Origin: Arthrobacter alkaliphilus
GTDB taxonomy: Bacteria; Actinomycetota; Actinomycetes; Actinomycetales; Micrococcaceae
Assembly (NCBI RefSeq): GCF_021483235.1
Contig: NZ_JAKEEC010000008.1
Span: 62,001 to 126,000, forward strand
Length of the DNA stretch: 64,000 bases
Direction: 5' to 3'
The notes beneath the pieces were generated by a model. It searched no databases. It was given only the letters and a program-made list of their open reading frames with translations, and had not been told where the DNA came from. This document shows positions 1 through 7,970 of this stretch, one piece after another (the first letter of the stretch is position 1; the number at the start of each line of letters is the position of its first letter). The position numbers and the translations under genes were made by a program.

Positions 1-40
1 TCACAGCACGTTGCGCTTTCGTGACGGTTCGCGAGGAGGG

Positions 41-433
41 TCAGTCCCCGATGACAGCCTCGTCCTGGGCGTCGTCGTATGCGTCGCGGGCCTTGAGGAT
101 GCTGGGGACATGGTCCTCCGCCCAAAGACGCAAGAGCGTCAAGGGTTCCAGTAAGGACGCTCCGAGCTCGGTCAGTTCGTAGTCGACGCGCGGCGGGACC
201 TGGGCATGGACCGTTCGGGTGATGAGTCCGTCGCGTTCCAAGGTGCGGAGCGTCTGGGTCAGCACCTTGGGCGTCACCACATGGACCATCTTGCGAAGCT
301 CCGAGAACCGGACGGGACCATCCGCGAGGACCTGGACCACCAACGAAGCCCATTTGTCACCGATGCGCTGAAAGATGACCCGGGACGGGCAATCAGGGTC
401 AAGCACATTTGCTGGCAGGCTTCTGGTATCCAT
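41..433 (-). CDS. HxlR-family transcriptional regulator
   Basis: A 130-residue winged helix-turn-helix protein of the HxlR family, which are DNA-binding regulators usually sensing reactive electrophiles or quinones. The family signature is visible: a cysteine near the N-terminus (Cys15 from this start), then RIGDKWASLVV, a recognition segment with TPKVLTQTLRTLERDGLI and a wing with RVDYELTELG. The start at 433 is preferred over one 12 codons upstream because that extension is not family-like, and AAGGA lies about 12 nt before the ATG. It is divergent from a NAD(P)-binding protein, with a perfect inverted repeat between them, so it probably controls itself and that neighbour. The family is clear; the inducer is unknown. 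Confidence 0.9.
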   Translation of the reverse strand: MDTRSLPANVLDPDCPSRVIFQRIGDKWASLVVQVLADGPVRFSELRKMVHVVTPKVLTQTLRTLERDGLITRTVHAQVPPRVDYELTELGASLLEPLTLLRLWAEDHVPSILKARDAYDDAQDEAVIGD

Positions 434-460
434 GAGGTAACTAAGTTCCTTTGAAGCTAT

Positions 461-479
461 CAGTATCAATTAGATACTG
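461..479. promoter_or_regulatory. Inverted repeat, probable HxlR operator
   Basis: CAGTATC-AATTA-GATACTG is a perfect 7-5-7 inverted repeat in the divergent promoter region between the HxlR gene and the NAD(P)-binding protein gene. Its size and place suit a dimeric winged-helix regulator. The binding assignment is inference. Confidence 0.6.
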
Positions 480-515
480 TTTCGATATTGCAAGGATAGC
501 AACCCAAGGAGAGTC

Positions 516-1121
516 ATGAAAATCGCAGTTTACGGCGCAACCGGCATGGTCGGAAGCCAGATAGTCAACGAATCCCTGACCCGCGGGCACGAGGTCACGG
601 CGATCTCGCGCACGGGCTCGGAGGTCGCCGGAGCGAAATCCGTCGCCGCCGATCAGGCTGATGGGCGGACGTTCGCCGAGATCGCCAAAGCGCACGACGC
701 CGTTATCCTCGCCACCGGGCCCAGCCGCACCGGCGGCGACCATGCTGAGTGGCTAGCTGCAATGGACACGGCATTCAGCAACGCGGAAGGGACGCGCCTC
801 CTGATTGTCGGCGGCGCAGGAACCCTCGAGATCGACGGTGTGCGGCTCCTCGATTCGCCCGACTTCCCTGAGGCGTACAAGGCCGAAGCCACCACCGCGG
901 CGACCGCCCTTGCCGCCGTCAAGGAAGCTCCAGAGACCCTGGACTGGACCGTGCTGGCACCAGCGCCGGTCATCCAGCCAGGTGAGCGTACCGCCATCTA
1001 CTCCACTGCCAAGGACACCCCGGCTGGCAGCACCATTTCCACCCAGGACTACGCCGTAGCGATGCTGGACGAAATCGAGACCCCGGCCCACCGCCGGATG
1101 CGCTTCACGGCAGCGAACTAA
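516..1121 (+). CDS. NAD(P)-binding Rossmann-fold protein (NmrA/atypical SDR type)
   Basis: A 201-residue protein starting with MKIAVYGATGMVG, the glycine-rich dinucleotide-binding loop of atypical short-chain dehydrogenase/NmrA-like proteins. The later segments LLIVGGAGTLEI and the WTVLAPAPVIQPGERT region match the small NAD(P)H-binding proteins found beside HxlR or MarR regulators. The start has a strong AAGGAG seven bases upstream. Family members act as NADPH sensors, quinone reductases or anthrol-type reductases, so the exact reaction cannot be given. It is transcribed divergently from the HxlR regulator and probably derepressed with it by electrophile stress (inference). Confidence 0.85.
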   Translation: MKIAVYGATGMVGSQIVNESLTRGHEVTAISRTGSEVAGAKSVAADQADGRTFAEIAKAHDAVILATGPSRTGGDHAEWLAAMDTAFSNAEGTRLLIVGGAGTLEIDGVRLLDSPDFPEAYKAEATTAATALAAVKEAPETLDWTVLAPAPVIQPGERTAIYSTAKDTPAGSTISTQDYAVAMLDEIETPAHRRMRFTAAN

Positions 1122-1150
1122 CGCAACGCCCGCTCACCTACCGGGGCACA

Positions 1151-1278
1151 TAGGTGACCGGGCGTCGGGGGAATGTGGCACATAGGTGACCGGGCGTCGG
1201 GGATGTTTCCGCCGTAGGTGACCGGGCGTCGGGGATTTTTCCGGCATAGGTGACCGGGCGTCTGAGGGGGTTACGCGC
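1151..1278. repeat. Four direct repeats with an exact 32 bp period
   Basis: The 16-mer TAGGTGACCGGGCGTC begins at 1151, 1183, 1215 and 1247, exactly 32 bp apart. The first three copies continue with GGGG, and the remaining 12 bases of each unit differ. The fourth copy runs up to and over the stop codon of the oxidoreductase gene on the minus strand. The array fills the space between two convergent genes. No inverted symmetry typical of a terminator is seen. The function is unknown. Confidence 0.9.
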
Positions 1279-2716
1279 CCAAACCGAGCCCGGGTACCTG
1301 CAGTCCGAATATGTCTTTCAAAGCATATTTAGCTGCGTGGTACCCGGGCATTCCTGTTACTCCGGGTCCTGGAGGCGTGGACGAGGAACACAGATACACC
1401 CCGGGCAACGGCGTCCGCCACGGCACAGGGGAGAGCACGGGACGGCGCACCAGCCCCCGAATGTCCATCAGCCCCGCGCTGAAATCGCCGCCTTGGTAGT
1501 TCGCGTTATAGTCGGCCAAACCCGCCGCCGTCGTCGTCTTCCAGCCAATAACCAGGTCGCGGAAGCCCGGCGCGAATTCCTCGATCCGGGACATGACCGC
1601 CTGGGCCATGTCCACGGTCGACCCCTTCGGTACATGGCAGTAGGACCAGAGAATATGCCGCTCGGCGGGTGCACGCCCCGGATCCACGATGGATGGCTGG
1701 GCCACCAGGACGTACGGCTTCTCGGGATGCCGGCCGCCCGCTACCAGGTTCTCGGCCTCGGCCATCGCGGCACGCGTACCACCCACGTGCACCGTCCCTG
1801 CTTCAGCCAGCCCCGGAGCTGTCCAAGGCACCGGCCCGGAAAGGATGAAATCGACCTTGCACGCCGCATTCCCGAATCGGAATGTTTCCAGCAACCGCCG
1901 ATACCGGTCGGGGAGTGCCGTACCGGCAATCCGCAGCAGACCCGGTGGCGCAACGTCAAGTAGGATCGCCTTCGCTGGACCCATCTCTTCCAATGAACCG
2001 ATCTGCACGCCGGTCTCGATCACTCCGCCATGGGCCTCGATATCCCGGACCATTGCCTCTGCCATAGCCACGGAACCGCCCACCGGGATGGGCCATCCGC
2101 CGGCATGAGCCAGTGCGCCCAGAAGGAGTCCCGCCCCCGCGGCAGCGAGCGAAGGCAGGGGAGCGACGGCGTGGGCCGCAACACCCGTCAAGAGAGCGGG
2201 AGCCGCATCTCCCGAGAACCGCCGGTTCCACCAGGGCGAACCCTGCTCCAAGGTTGCGAGGCCGAGTCGCAATGCCGCGGCGGGGTCTGCAGGCATCCGC
2301 AGCAGCTGGTTCTGTGTCACGTCCAGTACACCGCCGAGCCGCTCGACGAGCGGTCCCATAAGGCGGGCAAACGCAGCCCCGTCAGCCCCTAGTTCAGTTG
2401 CGGTCCGCTCGAGAGAGCGATAAGCGAGCGCTGCCCTTCCGCCGTCGAGCGGCGTTCCGTACTGGACGTCCGGAACGCGGAGCTCCACGCGCCGCCCAAG
2501 TTCGAATTCCCGGAAGAAACGCGAAGCCAGAGCCATCGGGTGGACCGCGGAACAGACGTCGTAGAGATGGCCCGGTTCCAGCAGTTCTGCCGTTCGCATG
2601 CCCCCGCCGATCGTCGCGGCCGCCTCGTAGACGCGCACAGCCAGTCCCGCGCGGGCCATGAGCACCGCCGCGGCCAAGCCGTTCGGCCCGGAGCCAACGA
2701 CGGCGACGTCAGCCAT
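1271..2716 (-). CDS. CrtI/phytoene-desaturase-like FAD-dependent oxidoreductase
   Basis: A 481-residue flavoprotein. An N-terminal Rossmann FAD loop, VAVVGSGPNGLAAA, is followed by a second GG-type motif (YEAAATIGGGMRTAEL), and the C-terminus has a family-typical substrate/FAD segment (YLCSSSTPPGPGVTGMPGY). These are features of NAD(P)/FAD oxidoreductases related to carotenoid desaturases and retinol saturases. The longer reading with 26 extra N-terminal residues is rejected because the Rossmann strand should start almost at residue 1. It overlaps the upstream membrane glycosyltransferase gene by 8 nt, implying co-transcription. No other carotenoid gene is present nearby, so the substrate is unknown. 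Confidence 0.85.
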   Translation of the reverse strand: MADVAVVGSGPNGLAAAVLMARAGLAVRVYEAAATIGGGMRTAELLEPGHLYDVCSAVHPMALASRFFREFELGRRVELRVPDVQYGTPLDGGRAALAYRSLERTATELGADGAAFARLMGPLVERLGGVLDVTQNQLLRMPADPAAALRLGLATLEQGSPWWNRRFSGDAAPALLTGVAAHAVAPLPSLAAAGAGLLLGALAHAGGWPIPVGGSVAMAEAMVRDIEAHGGVIETGVQIGSLEEMGPAKAILLDVAPPGLLRIAGTALPDRYRRLLETFRFGNAACKVDFILSGPVPWTAPGLAEAGTVHVGGTRAAMAEAENLVAGGRHPEKPYVLVAQPSIVDPGRAPAERHILWSYCHVPKGSTVDMAQAVMSRIEEFAPGFRDLVIGWKTTTAAGLADYNANYQGGDFSAGLMDIRGLVRRPVLSPVPWRTPLPGVYLCSSSTPPGPGVTGMPGYHAAKYALKDIFGLQVPGLGLGA

Positions 2717-4262
2717 CGCGTTCGACCTCGCCGCGGGCGGGGGACACTGACTCGCGCCCGGACGGTGCGGCGACGCCGGCCGATTCGGACGCATCCGGGG
2801 GCAAGGCCATCCGCCGCCATGGCAGTACCGAAGCTGCCGGCCTCTTGATGTCTATCCGCAACCAGTCCTGGGCCCCGTTGAACACACCACCGTGAGGATC
2901 ATCCACTACATGGACCCGGAGCGGATCCAGATGGGGTTCCCAAATGTCCCAAGCGACCCTCAGCATCAAATATGCGGTTGCGGCCATATGAAGCATCACG
3001 GCCATGACGTAGTACGGCATATCGATGTTGTTCTGTGCGGCCCCGCCACTGCTCGCCTGCCCCAGGTACATCCAGGTGGCGGTCCAATGCAACGCTTCGG
3101 CGGCCTGCCAGAGCAGGAAGTCGCGCCACCGGGGCCTCGCCAACACCAGAAGCGGCACCAGCCAGAGCACGTATTGCGGCGAATAGACCTTATTGCTCAG
3201 GATGAAGGCCGCCACTATCAGGAACGTCAACTGGGCCAGGCGCGGGCGGCGCGGCGCTGTCAGGGCCAATCCGGCAATCAAAACGCAGGCGATGAGGAAG
3301 ATGTCCATCGCGAGTGCATTGATGGCTTCCGGGCCAAGCTGGCCAAAGTGAAGGCGTTCGGCAATCAGGTTGTAGGCGAACCATGGAGAGCTGTATCCAG
3401 CGGGGCGATCACGGGTGTAGTCGAAAAAGTAGCGCCAACCGGCCGGGTTGACGGCTGCGACCGGAGCGTTGACTGCCAGCCAGGCCACCGTCGCGGACAG
3501 GGCAGTCACAAACAAGACCCGCAGCCGGCCGGTGCGCAAGGCGAGCAGAAAAACCGCTCCGAGTATCAGCAGCGGATAGAGCTTCGTGGCCGTCCCCAAA
3601 CCGATGAACAGGCCGGCCAGGACGGGGCGTTCCTTTGCGAAGAAGTACATGCCCACCGCGAGCATGGCCACGGCCCACATGTCCCAGTTGATGACTCCGG
3701 CCAACACCATCCCGGGAGCCAGGGCCACCATGGCCGCGTCCCAGGGCCGGCGCCGGTTGATGCGCGCAGTGGCCAGGACAACCACAATCCACATGGCCGC
3801 AATCAAGGTCGCATTCACGTCGAAATATCCAAGGATCCGTTCCGGGCTGGCACCGCGCCCTGGCACAAGCCATGCAGTGACGCCGGCTATCAGCCCCGTG
3901 ATCACGGGATATTCGAAGAGGGCTCTCTGGTCAAAGAGCGGAAACACGCCGTCCGCGAGGCCCCGGCTGCTGAAGAGTTCGGGAAAATCCGAGTAGCAAG
4001 TCGCGTAAAACTGCTGCGGAGTGTGCCATCCGTTGACCCGGCAATAGCCCTTGATGAGGATCGACAGAAGCGCCGCAGCGACCGTGAGGATGATCAGGAC
4101 CCGTTCAACGGTGAAGAATCCGGGGGAGATGGCTCCGGGGGAGGACCGCCGGCCGAGGGGTCCTCCGATCAACTCGGTGAAGTTCCTTAGCAGGGAATCG
4201 TTGCGGCTGGGAACCACAAAGCGAGCACGCTTTTCCGGGCTGTGCGGCTTCGTCTCCTGCAT
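2709..4262 (-). CDS. Polytopic membrane glycosyltransferase, GT87/DUF2029 type
   Basis: A 517-residue integral membrane protein with about ten hydrophobic segments, beginning near residue 52 (VLIILTVAAALLSILI). It has the layout of GT87 (DUF2029) polyprenyl-phosphate-dependent mannosyltransferases of actinobacteria: an early extracytoplasmic loop with acidic residues after TM1 (CYSDFPELF), KLYPLL in the middle and SPQYVLWLVPLL near the end. Family members transfer mannose or arabinose to lipoglycans at the outer face of the membrane. The ATG start lacks a clear Shine-Dalgarno sequence. The gene is followed by an overlapping oxidoreductase gene. Acceptor and donor are not deducible. Confidence 0.75.
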   Translation of the reverse strand: MQETKPHSPEKRARFVVPSRNDSLLRNFTELIGGPLGRRSSPGAISPGFFTVERVLIILTVAAALLSILIKGYCRVNGWHTPQQFYATCYSDFPELFSSRGLADGVFPLFDQRALFEYPVITGLIAGVTAWLVPGRGASPERILGYFDVNATLIAAMWIVVVLATARINRRRPWDAAMVALAPGMVLAGVINWDMWAVAMLAVGMYFFAKERPVLAGLFIGLGTATKLYPLLILGAVFLLALRTGRLRVLFVTALSATVAWLAVNAPVAAVNPAGWRYFFDYTRDRPAGYSSPWFAYNLIAERLHFGQLGPEAINALAMDIFLIACVLIAGLALTAPRRPRLAQLTFLIVAAFILSNKVYSPQYVLWLVPLLVLARPRWRDFLLWQAAEALHWTATWMYLGQASSGGAAQNNIDMPYYVMAVMLHMAATAYLMLRVAWDIWEPHLDPLRVHVVDDPHGGVFNGAQDWLRIDIKRPAASVLPWRRMALPPDASESAGVAAPSGRESVSPARGEVERDG

Positions 4263-4313
4263 GGAATCGAGCTTAGCGCAGGCGCCGGGGACGGGATCCG
4301 GCCATTAAAAGGC

Positions 4314-4343
4314 GGAAGCCCACGCATAGCCGCGTGGGCTTCC
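4314..4343 (-). terminator. Strong hairpin, probable terminator of the 46-codon ORF
   Basis: GGAAGCCCACGC, a 6-nt loop and GCGTGGGCTTCC form a perfect 12 bp stem. Read on the minus strand it is followed by GCCTTTTAATGG, a short U-run, so it would stop transcription coming from the small ORF at 4403-4543, just before the glycosyltransferase gene. The U-run is short, so efficiency is uncertain. Confidence 0.6.
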
Positions 4344-4402
4344 GAGGCGAACGGTCCGATGCGTGCCATCAGTCCCTCCTGGATTGCGAAGGCCGGGAAC
4401 AG

Positions 4403-4543
4403 TTAGCGGATGACGCCCATTTGGTGCAGGACGACGTAGACGTCTTCCCGGCGTTGGTCCAGCAGTTGTCCGTTGAAGAGGGTCTTATCTTTGACAACAG
4501 GCTTGGCGTTGAAGACCATCAGGTCCTTGAGGCGCTTGGCCAC
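4403..4543 (-). CDS. Small protein of unknown function (46 aa)
   Basis: Not recognised. A GTG-initiated 46-codon ORF preceded by AAAGGAGGTGA with a 4-nt gap to the start, essentially a full anti-16S match, which is the main reason for calling it. The protein is basic (MAKRLKDLMVFNAK at the N-terminus, ending QMGVIR), has no cysteine, no membrane segment and no signal peptide. Alternating charged and hydrophobic residues suggest a small folded or partner-binding protein. A hairpin terminator follows about 60 nt downstream. It sits alone in a gene-poor stretch between the phosphatase and glycosyltransferase genes. It may be a precursor peptide or a conserved lineage-specific protein; neither is supported by a partner gene. 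Confidence 0.6.
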   Translation of the reverse strand: MAKRLKDLMVFNAKPVVKDKTLFNGQLLDQRREDVYVVLHQMGVIR

Positions 4544-4880
4544 GGAGTCACCTCCTTTCCTAGTGAGAGAATCGCCGGAATTCGGGCACGACAATTAAGC
4601 CCCCTGAATTCGAAGAAACAGCGGCAGAATTAGACGCGTGAATGTGCGGCAATGGCGGGTGGATTAAGCGGATTTATGGAATGACCGTAAAAACAACCGA
4701 TGCAAGGAGTTCCGGCATCCACGGGGCAGCCGTCCCCAACAAAGAAGCTGGTTCCGAACTATGAGGAAACTGCGCACCACGTCGATCGCGTGATACCGCT
4801 CAGTGGCAGGCCCGGCTCGGCGCCCGATTGCACTGTGAGGCTCCCCTGGATAATCAGGGGAGGCAGTACATCAGGGGGAG
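4544..4880. other. Intergenic stretch between two tiny ORFs
   Basis: About 340 bases with no credible gene. It holds a stem-loop at 4841-4862 (CTCCCCTG, 6-nt loop, CAGGGGAG) just downstream of the 26-codon ORF, without a clear U-run. An 82-codon plus-strand reading frame here has no ribosome binding site in front of its start and is not called. Confidence 0.5.
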
Positions 4881-4961
4881 TTAGGCCGAAAAACGGCGTC
4901 GAGCAGCGAAGGCCGGGGCGCCAGCAACGGTCATCTTCCATCCGCTAGTCAAAGTAATCAT
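4881..4961 (-). CDS. Possible peptide gene (26 aa) with strong ribosome binding site
   Basis: Not recognised. An ATG ORF encoding MITLTSGWKMTVAGAPAF followed by an arginine-rich end (ARRRFSA). It is called because AAGGAGGT lies seven bases before the ATG, which is far better than chance, and because an AT-rich, promoter-like block (5045-5115) lies upstream. It could be a short secreted or regulatory peptide, or a leader peptide; a stem-loop follows at 4841-4862. The 46-codon ORF further downstream on the same strand might be co-transcribed. No protein family can be assigned. Confidence 0.4.
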   Translation of the reverse strand: MITLTSGWKMTVAGAPAFAARRRFSA

Positions 4962-5117
4962 TTTCCCAACCTCCTTTTCCGCTTTGGCACTACCGCAGCT
5001 GACTGACTGGGAGTGCACGCCTCAATCCCGGCGGATCGCTCTGGGATCAAAAATAAAGTTACACTATGAATCGCGCTGTTGACCAGCAAATTACAAAGAA
5101 TTTAGAAATTAATTCTT

Positions 5118-5702
5118 CTACAGTCCCCAGCGAAGAATGGCAGGCGTCCGCTTATCCCATCCCAGGGTACAAACTTTGGCTGTTCCCAGGACAAAATGGC
5201 GTCCTTCCCGGGCATCCAATTCAAGCCAGCGGGCCGTGAGGATGCGGGAGAAATGGCCGTGCGCCACAATCAGGACGTTGTCCATTCCGGACTCGAGGAC
5301 GCGGGCGATGATCTTGTCGGCACGGGCTGCCACGGAGTCGAGCGTCTCGCCATTGGGAACGCCGTCGAACCAGATCAGGTAGTCCGGGTTGTCCTTGCGG
5401 ATGAGGTCCGAACTGATGCCTTCGTAGTCGCCGTAGTTCCACTCCACAGCGAGTGGTTCGTGGACAGCGTCGGGGAAGCCTGCCAACTCCGCGGTGCGCC
5501 GGGCGCGGCGCAGCGGGGAGGTCAGGACCAGGTCGAAGTCGATGCCCTCCAGGATCTTGCGGGCTTCCACCGCCTGCTGCTCGCCTTCCACGGTCAAGGG
5601 AAGGTCCGTCAAACCGGTGTATTGGCCACTCTTGGACCATTCGGTCTCCCCGTGACGCATGATCCAGAGCTGTGGCCGGGAGGGCCTGGCTACAGGGTTC
5701 AC
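5118..5702 (-). CDS. Histidine phosphatase family protein
   Basis: A 194-residue member of the histidine phosphatase (phosphoglycerate-mutase-like) superfamily. The catalytic RHGE is at residues 16-19, followed by TEWSKSGQYTGLTDLPLT; SPLRRARRTAEL supplies the phosphate-binding arginines, and the second catalytic histidine lies in LIVAHGHFSR. Enzymes of this size are usually phosphomonoesterases such as CobC-like or acid phosphatases, with unpredictable substrate. The GTG start directly follows the TAA stop of the CCA-adding enzyme gene with no gap, so translation is probably coupled. Confidence 0.88.
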   Translation of the reverse strand: MNPVARPSRPQLWIMRHGETEWSKSGQYTGLTDLPLTVEGEQQAVEARKILEGIDFDLVLTSPLRRARRTAELAGFPDAVHEPLAVEWNYGDYEGISSDLIRKDNPDYLIWFDGVPNGETLDSVAARADKIIARVLESGMDNVLIVAHGHFSRILTARWLELDAREGRHFVLGTAKVCTLGWDKRTPAILRWGL

Positions 5703-7199
5703 TTAGGACTCCTCTGGTTCGGCGGTGCCTGCTTTGGCATCGACGGCTGGTTCCGATGAAAGTTCGACGGCGGACTCGGGTTGCGCAGCCCACCATTCCA
5801 GGAGCTTGGACTCGGCATCCGCCTGGGACAGCGGACCGTTCTCCATGCGCTCCTCCAGCAGGAACTTATAGGCGCGCCCGACCACGGGGCCGGGCTTGAG
5901 TCCCAGCAAAGCCATGATCTGCGCTCCGTCCAAATCCGGCCGGATAGCGTTGAGCGATTCCTGTTCGGCCAGGACCCCGATCCGTCGCTCAAGGTCATCG
6001 TAGGCAAAGGACAGCCGGTCCGCCTTGCGCTGGTTACGCGTAGTGACGTCGGACCGGGTGAGTCGATGCAGGCGCTCCAGCAAGGGGCCGGCATCTGCCA
6101 CGTAACGGCGGACGGCGGAATCGGTCCAGCCGGCGTCTCCGTATCCATAGAAACGCATATGGAGCTCGACGAGCCGGGCCACGGCCTTGATGGTGTCGTT
6201 GTCGAAGCGCAGTGTCTTCATGCGTTTTGCGGTCAGCTTGGAGCCCACCATGTCGTGGTGGCGGAAGCTCACCGCGCCGCCCGGTTCGAAACGGCGCGTC
6301 GCCGGCTTCCCGACGTCGTGCATCAACGCGGCGAAGCGCAACACAAAGTCCGGACCGGGCACCGGGCCGTCCGGGCCTGTTTCGAGCGATGCGGCTTGCT
6401 CGAGGACCTGAAGGGAGTGTTGGTACACGTCCTTGTGCCGGTGGTGCTCATCGGCTTCAAGGCGCAGGGCAGCAACCTCGGGGAGGACGAATTCGGCCAG
6501 TCCCGTCTCCACGAGGAGGTCGATGCCGGCACGCGGGTGCGCCCCTTTGATGAGTTTGACGAGTTCTTCGCGCACGCGTTCAGCGGAAATGATGTTGATC
6601 CGCTCGGCCATGCCGGACATGGCAAGGCGGACGTCCTCGCGCACCGAAACGCCGAGCTGCGAAGCAAAGCGGGCAGCACGCATCATGCGCAGGGGATCGT
6701 CGGAGAATGACGCTTCCGGAGATCCCGGGGTAGCAAGTACCGAAGCATGGAGATCGCGGACCCCGCCGAACGGATCCACAAGTTCCAAGGAAGGCAGCCG
6801 AAGGGCCATGGCGTTAATGGTGAAGTCGCGGCGCAGGAGATCGTCCAGCAGCGAGGAACCGAAGGCCACCACGGGCTTGCGGGAATCGGCGTCGTAGGCT
6901 TCGGCGCGGTACGTCGTGATCTCGATCTGGAAGCCGGACTTCTTCATTCCGATCGTTCCAAAGGCGCGGCCGATCTCCCAGAAATTGTCGGCCCACCTCT
7001 TGATGATGGACAGGGTCTGATCCGGGGTGGCGTCCGTGGCGAAGTCCAAGTCAGGCGAGACACGGCCTAGAAAGAGGTCCCGCACCGGGCCGCCAACCAA
7101 CGACAGTTCGAATCCGGCGTCCACAAACCGCTGGCCGAGGTCCAGGACCACTGGATCCATCTGGAAATTGACTGAAGAACTGTCCAATACTTGCGCCAT
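5703..7199 (-). CDS. cca: CCA tRNA nucleotidyltransferase
   Basis: A 498-residue class II nucleotidyltransferase that adds or repairs the 3' CCA of tRNAs. The N-terminal palm carries LVGGPVRD (residues 34-41) and the metal-binding DLD at 50-52; RRDFTINAMAL follows around residue 130. The middle has an HD phosphohydrolase domain (HHRHKDVYQHSL and HDVGKP). This HD-containing arrangement and length are typical of actinobacterial enzymes. The ATG start has AAGGAACT immediately upstream. It is the first gene of a two-gene unit with the histidine phosphatase and diverges from the Nudix gene, as in many actinobacteria near murJ. Confidence 0.95.
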   Translation of the reverse strand: MAQVLDSSSVNFQMDPVVLDLGQRFVDAGFELSLVGGPVRDLFLGRVSPDLDFATDATPDQTLSIIKRWADNFWEIGRAFGTIGMKKSGFQIEITTYRAEAYDADSRKPVVAFGSSLLDDLLRRDFTINAMALRLPSLELVDPFGGVRDLHASVLATPGSPEASFSDDPLRMMRAARFASQLGVSVREDVRLAMSGMAERINIISAERVREELVKLIKGAHPRAGIDLLVETGLAEFVLPEVAALRLEADEHHRHKDVYQHSLQVLEQAASLETGPDGPVPGPDFVLRFAALMHDVGKPATRRFEPGGAVSFRHHDMVGSKLTAKRMKTLRFDNDTIKAVARLVELHMRFYGYGDAGWTDSAVRRYVADAGPLLERLHRLTRSDVTTRNQRKADRLSFAYDDLERRIGVLAEQESLNAIRPDLDGAQIMALLGLKPGPVVGRAYKFLLEERMENGPLSQADAESKLLEWWAAQPESAVELSSEPAVDAKAGTAEPEES

Positions 7200-7367
7200 A
7201 GTTCCTTAAGCTTGTCAGATTTCGCCGCGCCGTCCCACCGGATCGATGTCATCGCGATGCGATTACGTCGCGAATGCACCGGGATCACGGGCGAACGCCA
7301 TCCGTACGTCACCCAGAGTCCATGTCCCGGTCATCACCAACGGGCAAGAGTCGTTAGAGTGGACTTC

Positions 7368-7916
7368 ATGGCCAACCCGATCCCGAGTGCTCCTGGCAGG
7401 AGGACGAACGCACCGTTGCCTTCGGCAATTGGTGCCCACGTCGCGCCCGCTCCGCACCCGGCACAGGCCGCCCTTCCGACCGTGGAAGAAGTCTCCGCCG
7501 GCGGCGTCGTAGTAGACACGTCCGACGGCGAATTGCGGGTTGCGATCATCGCCCGCCTGAACAGGGGTGGCCGGCTCGAGTGGTGCCTGCCGAAGGGACA
7601 TCCGGAAGGCAAGGAAAACAACGAAGAAGCAGCTGTGCGTGAGATTGCGGAGGAGACCGGGATCGAAGGCAAGGTCCTCGCGCCCCTCGGCAGCATCGAC
7701 TACTGGTTCACGGTAAGCGGGCACCGCGTGCACAAGACTGTGCACCATTTCCTCCTGCGTGCCACGGGCGGTGAGCTGACCATCGAGAACGATCCAGACC
7801 AAGAGGCCATTGATGCCGCTTGGGTCCCGCTCCAAGAGTTGGCCCGCAAGTTGTCCTTTCCCAATGAGCGGCGCATCGCCGATCTTGCCCGGGAAGTCCT
7901 GCCCGAACACCTCTGA
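7368..7916 (+). CDS. Nudix hydrolase
   Basis: A 182-residue Nudix hydrolase. The complete Nudix box is present (GHPEGKENNEEAAVREIAEE followed by TGI), preceded by SAGGVVVD and WCLPKG. These enzymes cleave nucleoside diphosphates linked to another moiety; in actinobacteria the copy next to murJ resembles mycobacterial MutT4 but its substrate is not established. The ATG at 7368 is preferred to far-upstream starts that would add nearly 60 residues of non-family sequence. The first 45 residues are proline- and alanine-rich and likely disordered. It is divergent from cca and precedes murJ on the same strand. Confidence 0.9.
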   Translation: MANPIPSAPGRRTNAPLPSAIGAHVAPAPHPAQAALPTVEEVSAGGVVVDTSDGELRVAIIARLNRGGRLEWCLPKGHPEGKENNEEAAVREIAEETGIEGKVLAPLGSIDYWFTVSGHRVHKTVHHFLLRATGGELTIENDPDQEAIDAAWVPLQELARKLSFPNERRIADLAREVLPEHL

Positions 7917-7970
7917 CGCGTCCTTTTATATGGCCTTGACGCACCAGGCGGCCCGGGTCATGGGACGATA

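Noticed and set aside
1151-1278. CRISPR array
   Set aside because: There are four regular repeats, but the variable parts are only 12-16 bases, the flanks show no leader, and no cas gene is present.
2892-4190. 432-codon ORF antisense to the GT87 gene
   Set aside because: A high-GC shadow frame: rich in Gln, His, Gly and Arg, with no family resemblance, opposite a clear membrane protein gene.
4187-4369. 60-codon minus-strand ORF starting MARIGPFASEA with AGGAGGG upstream
   Set aside because: The ribosome binding site is good, but the frame runs through the terminator-like hairpin at 4314-4343 and into the glycosyltransferase gene in another frame, so it is probably chance.
4700-4948. 82-codon plus-strand ORF
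   Set aside because: The AAGGAG lies inside rather than before the reading frame start, composition is not protein-like, and a better minus-strand peptide ORF overlaps it.
5066-5239. 57-codon plus-strand ORF (MNRAVDQQ...)
   Set aside because: It lacks a ribosome binding site and its second half is antisense to the end of the histidine phosphatase gene.
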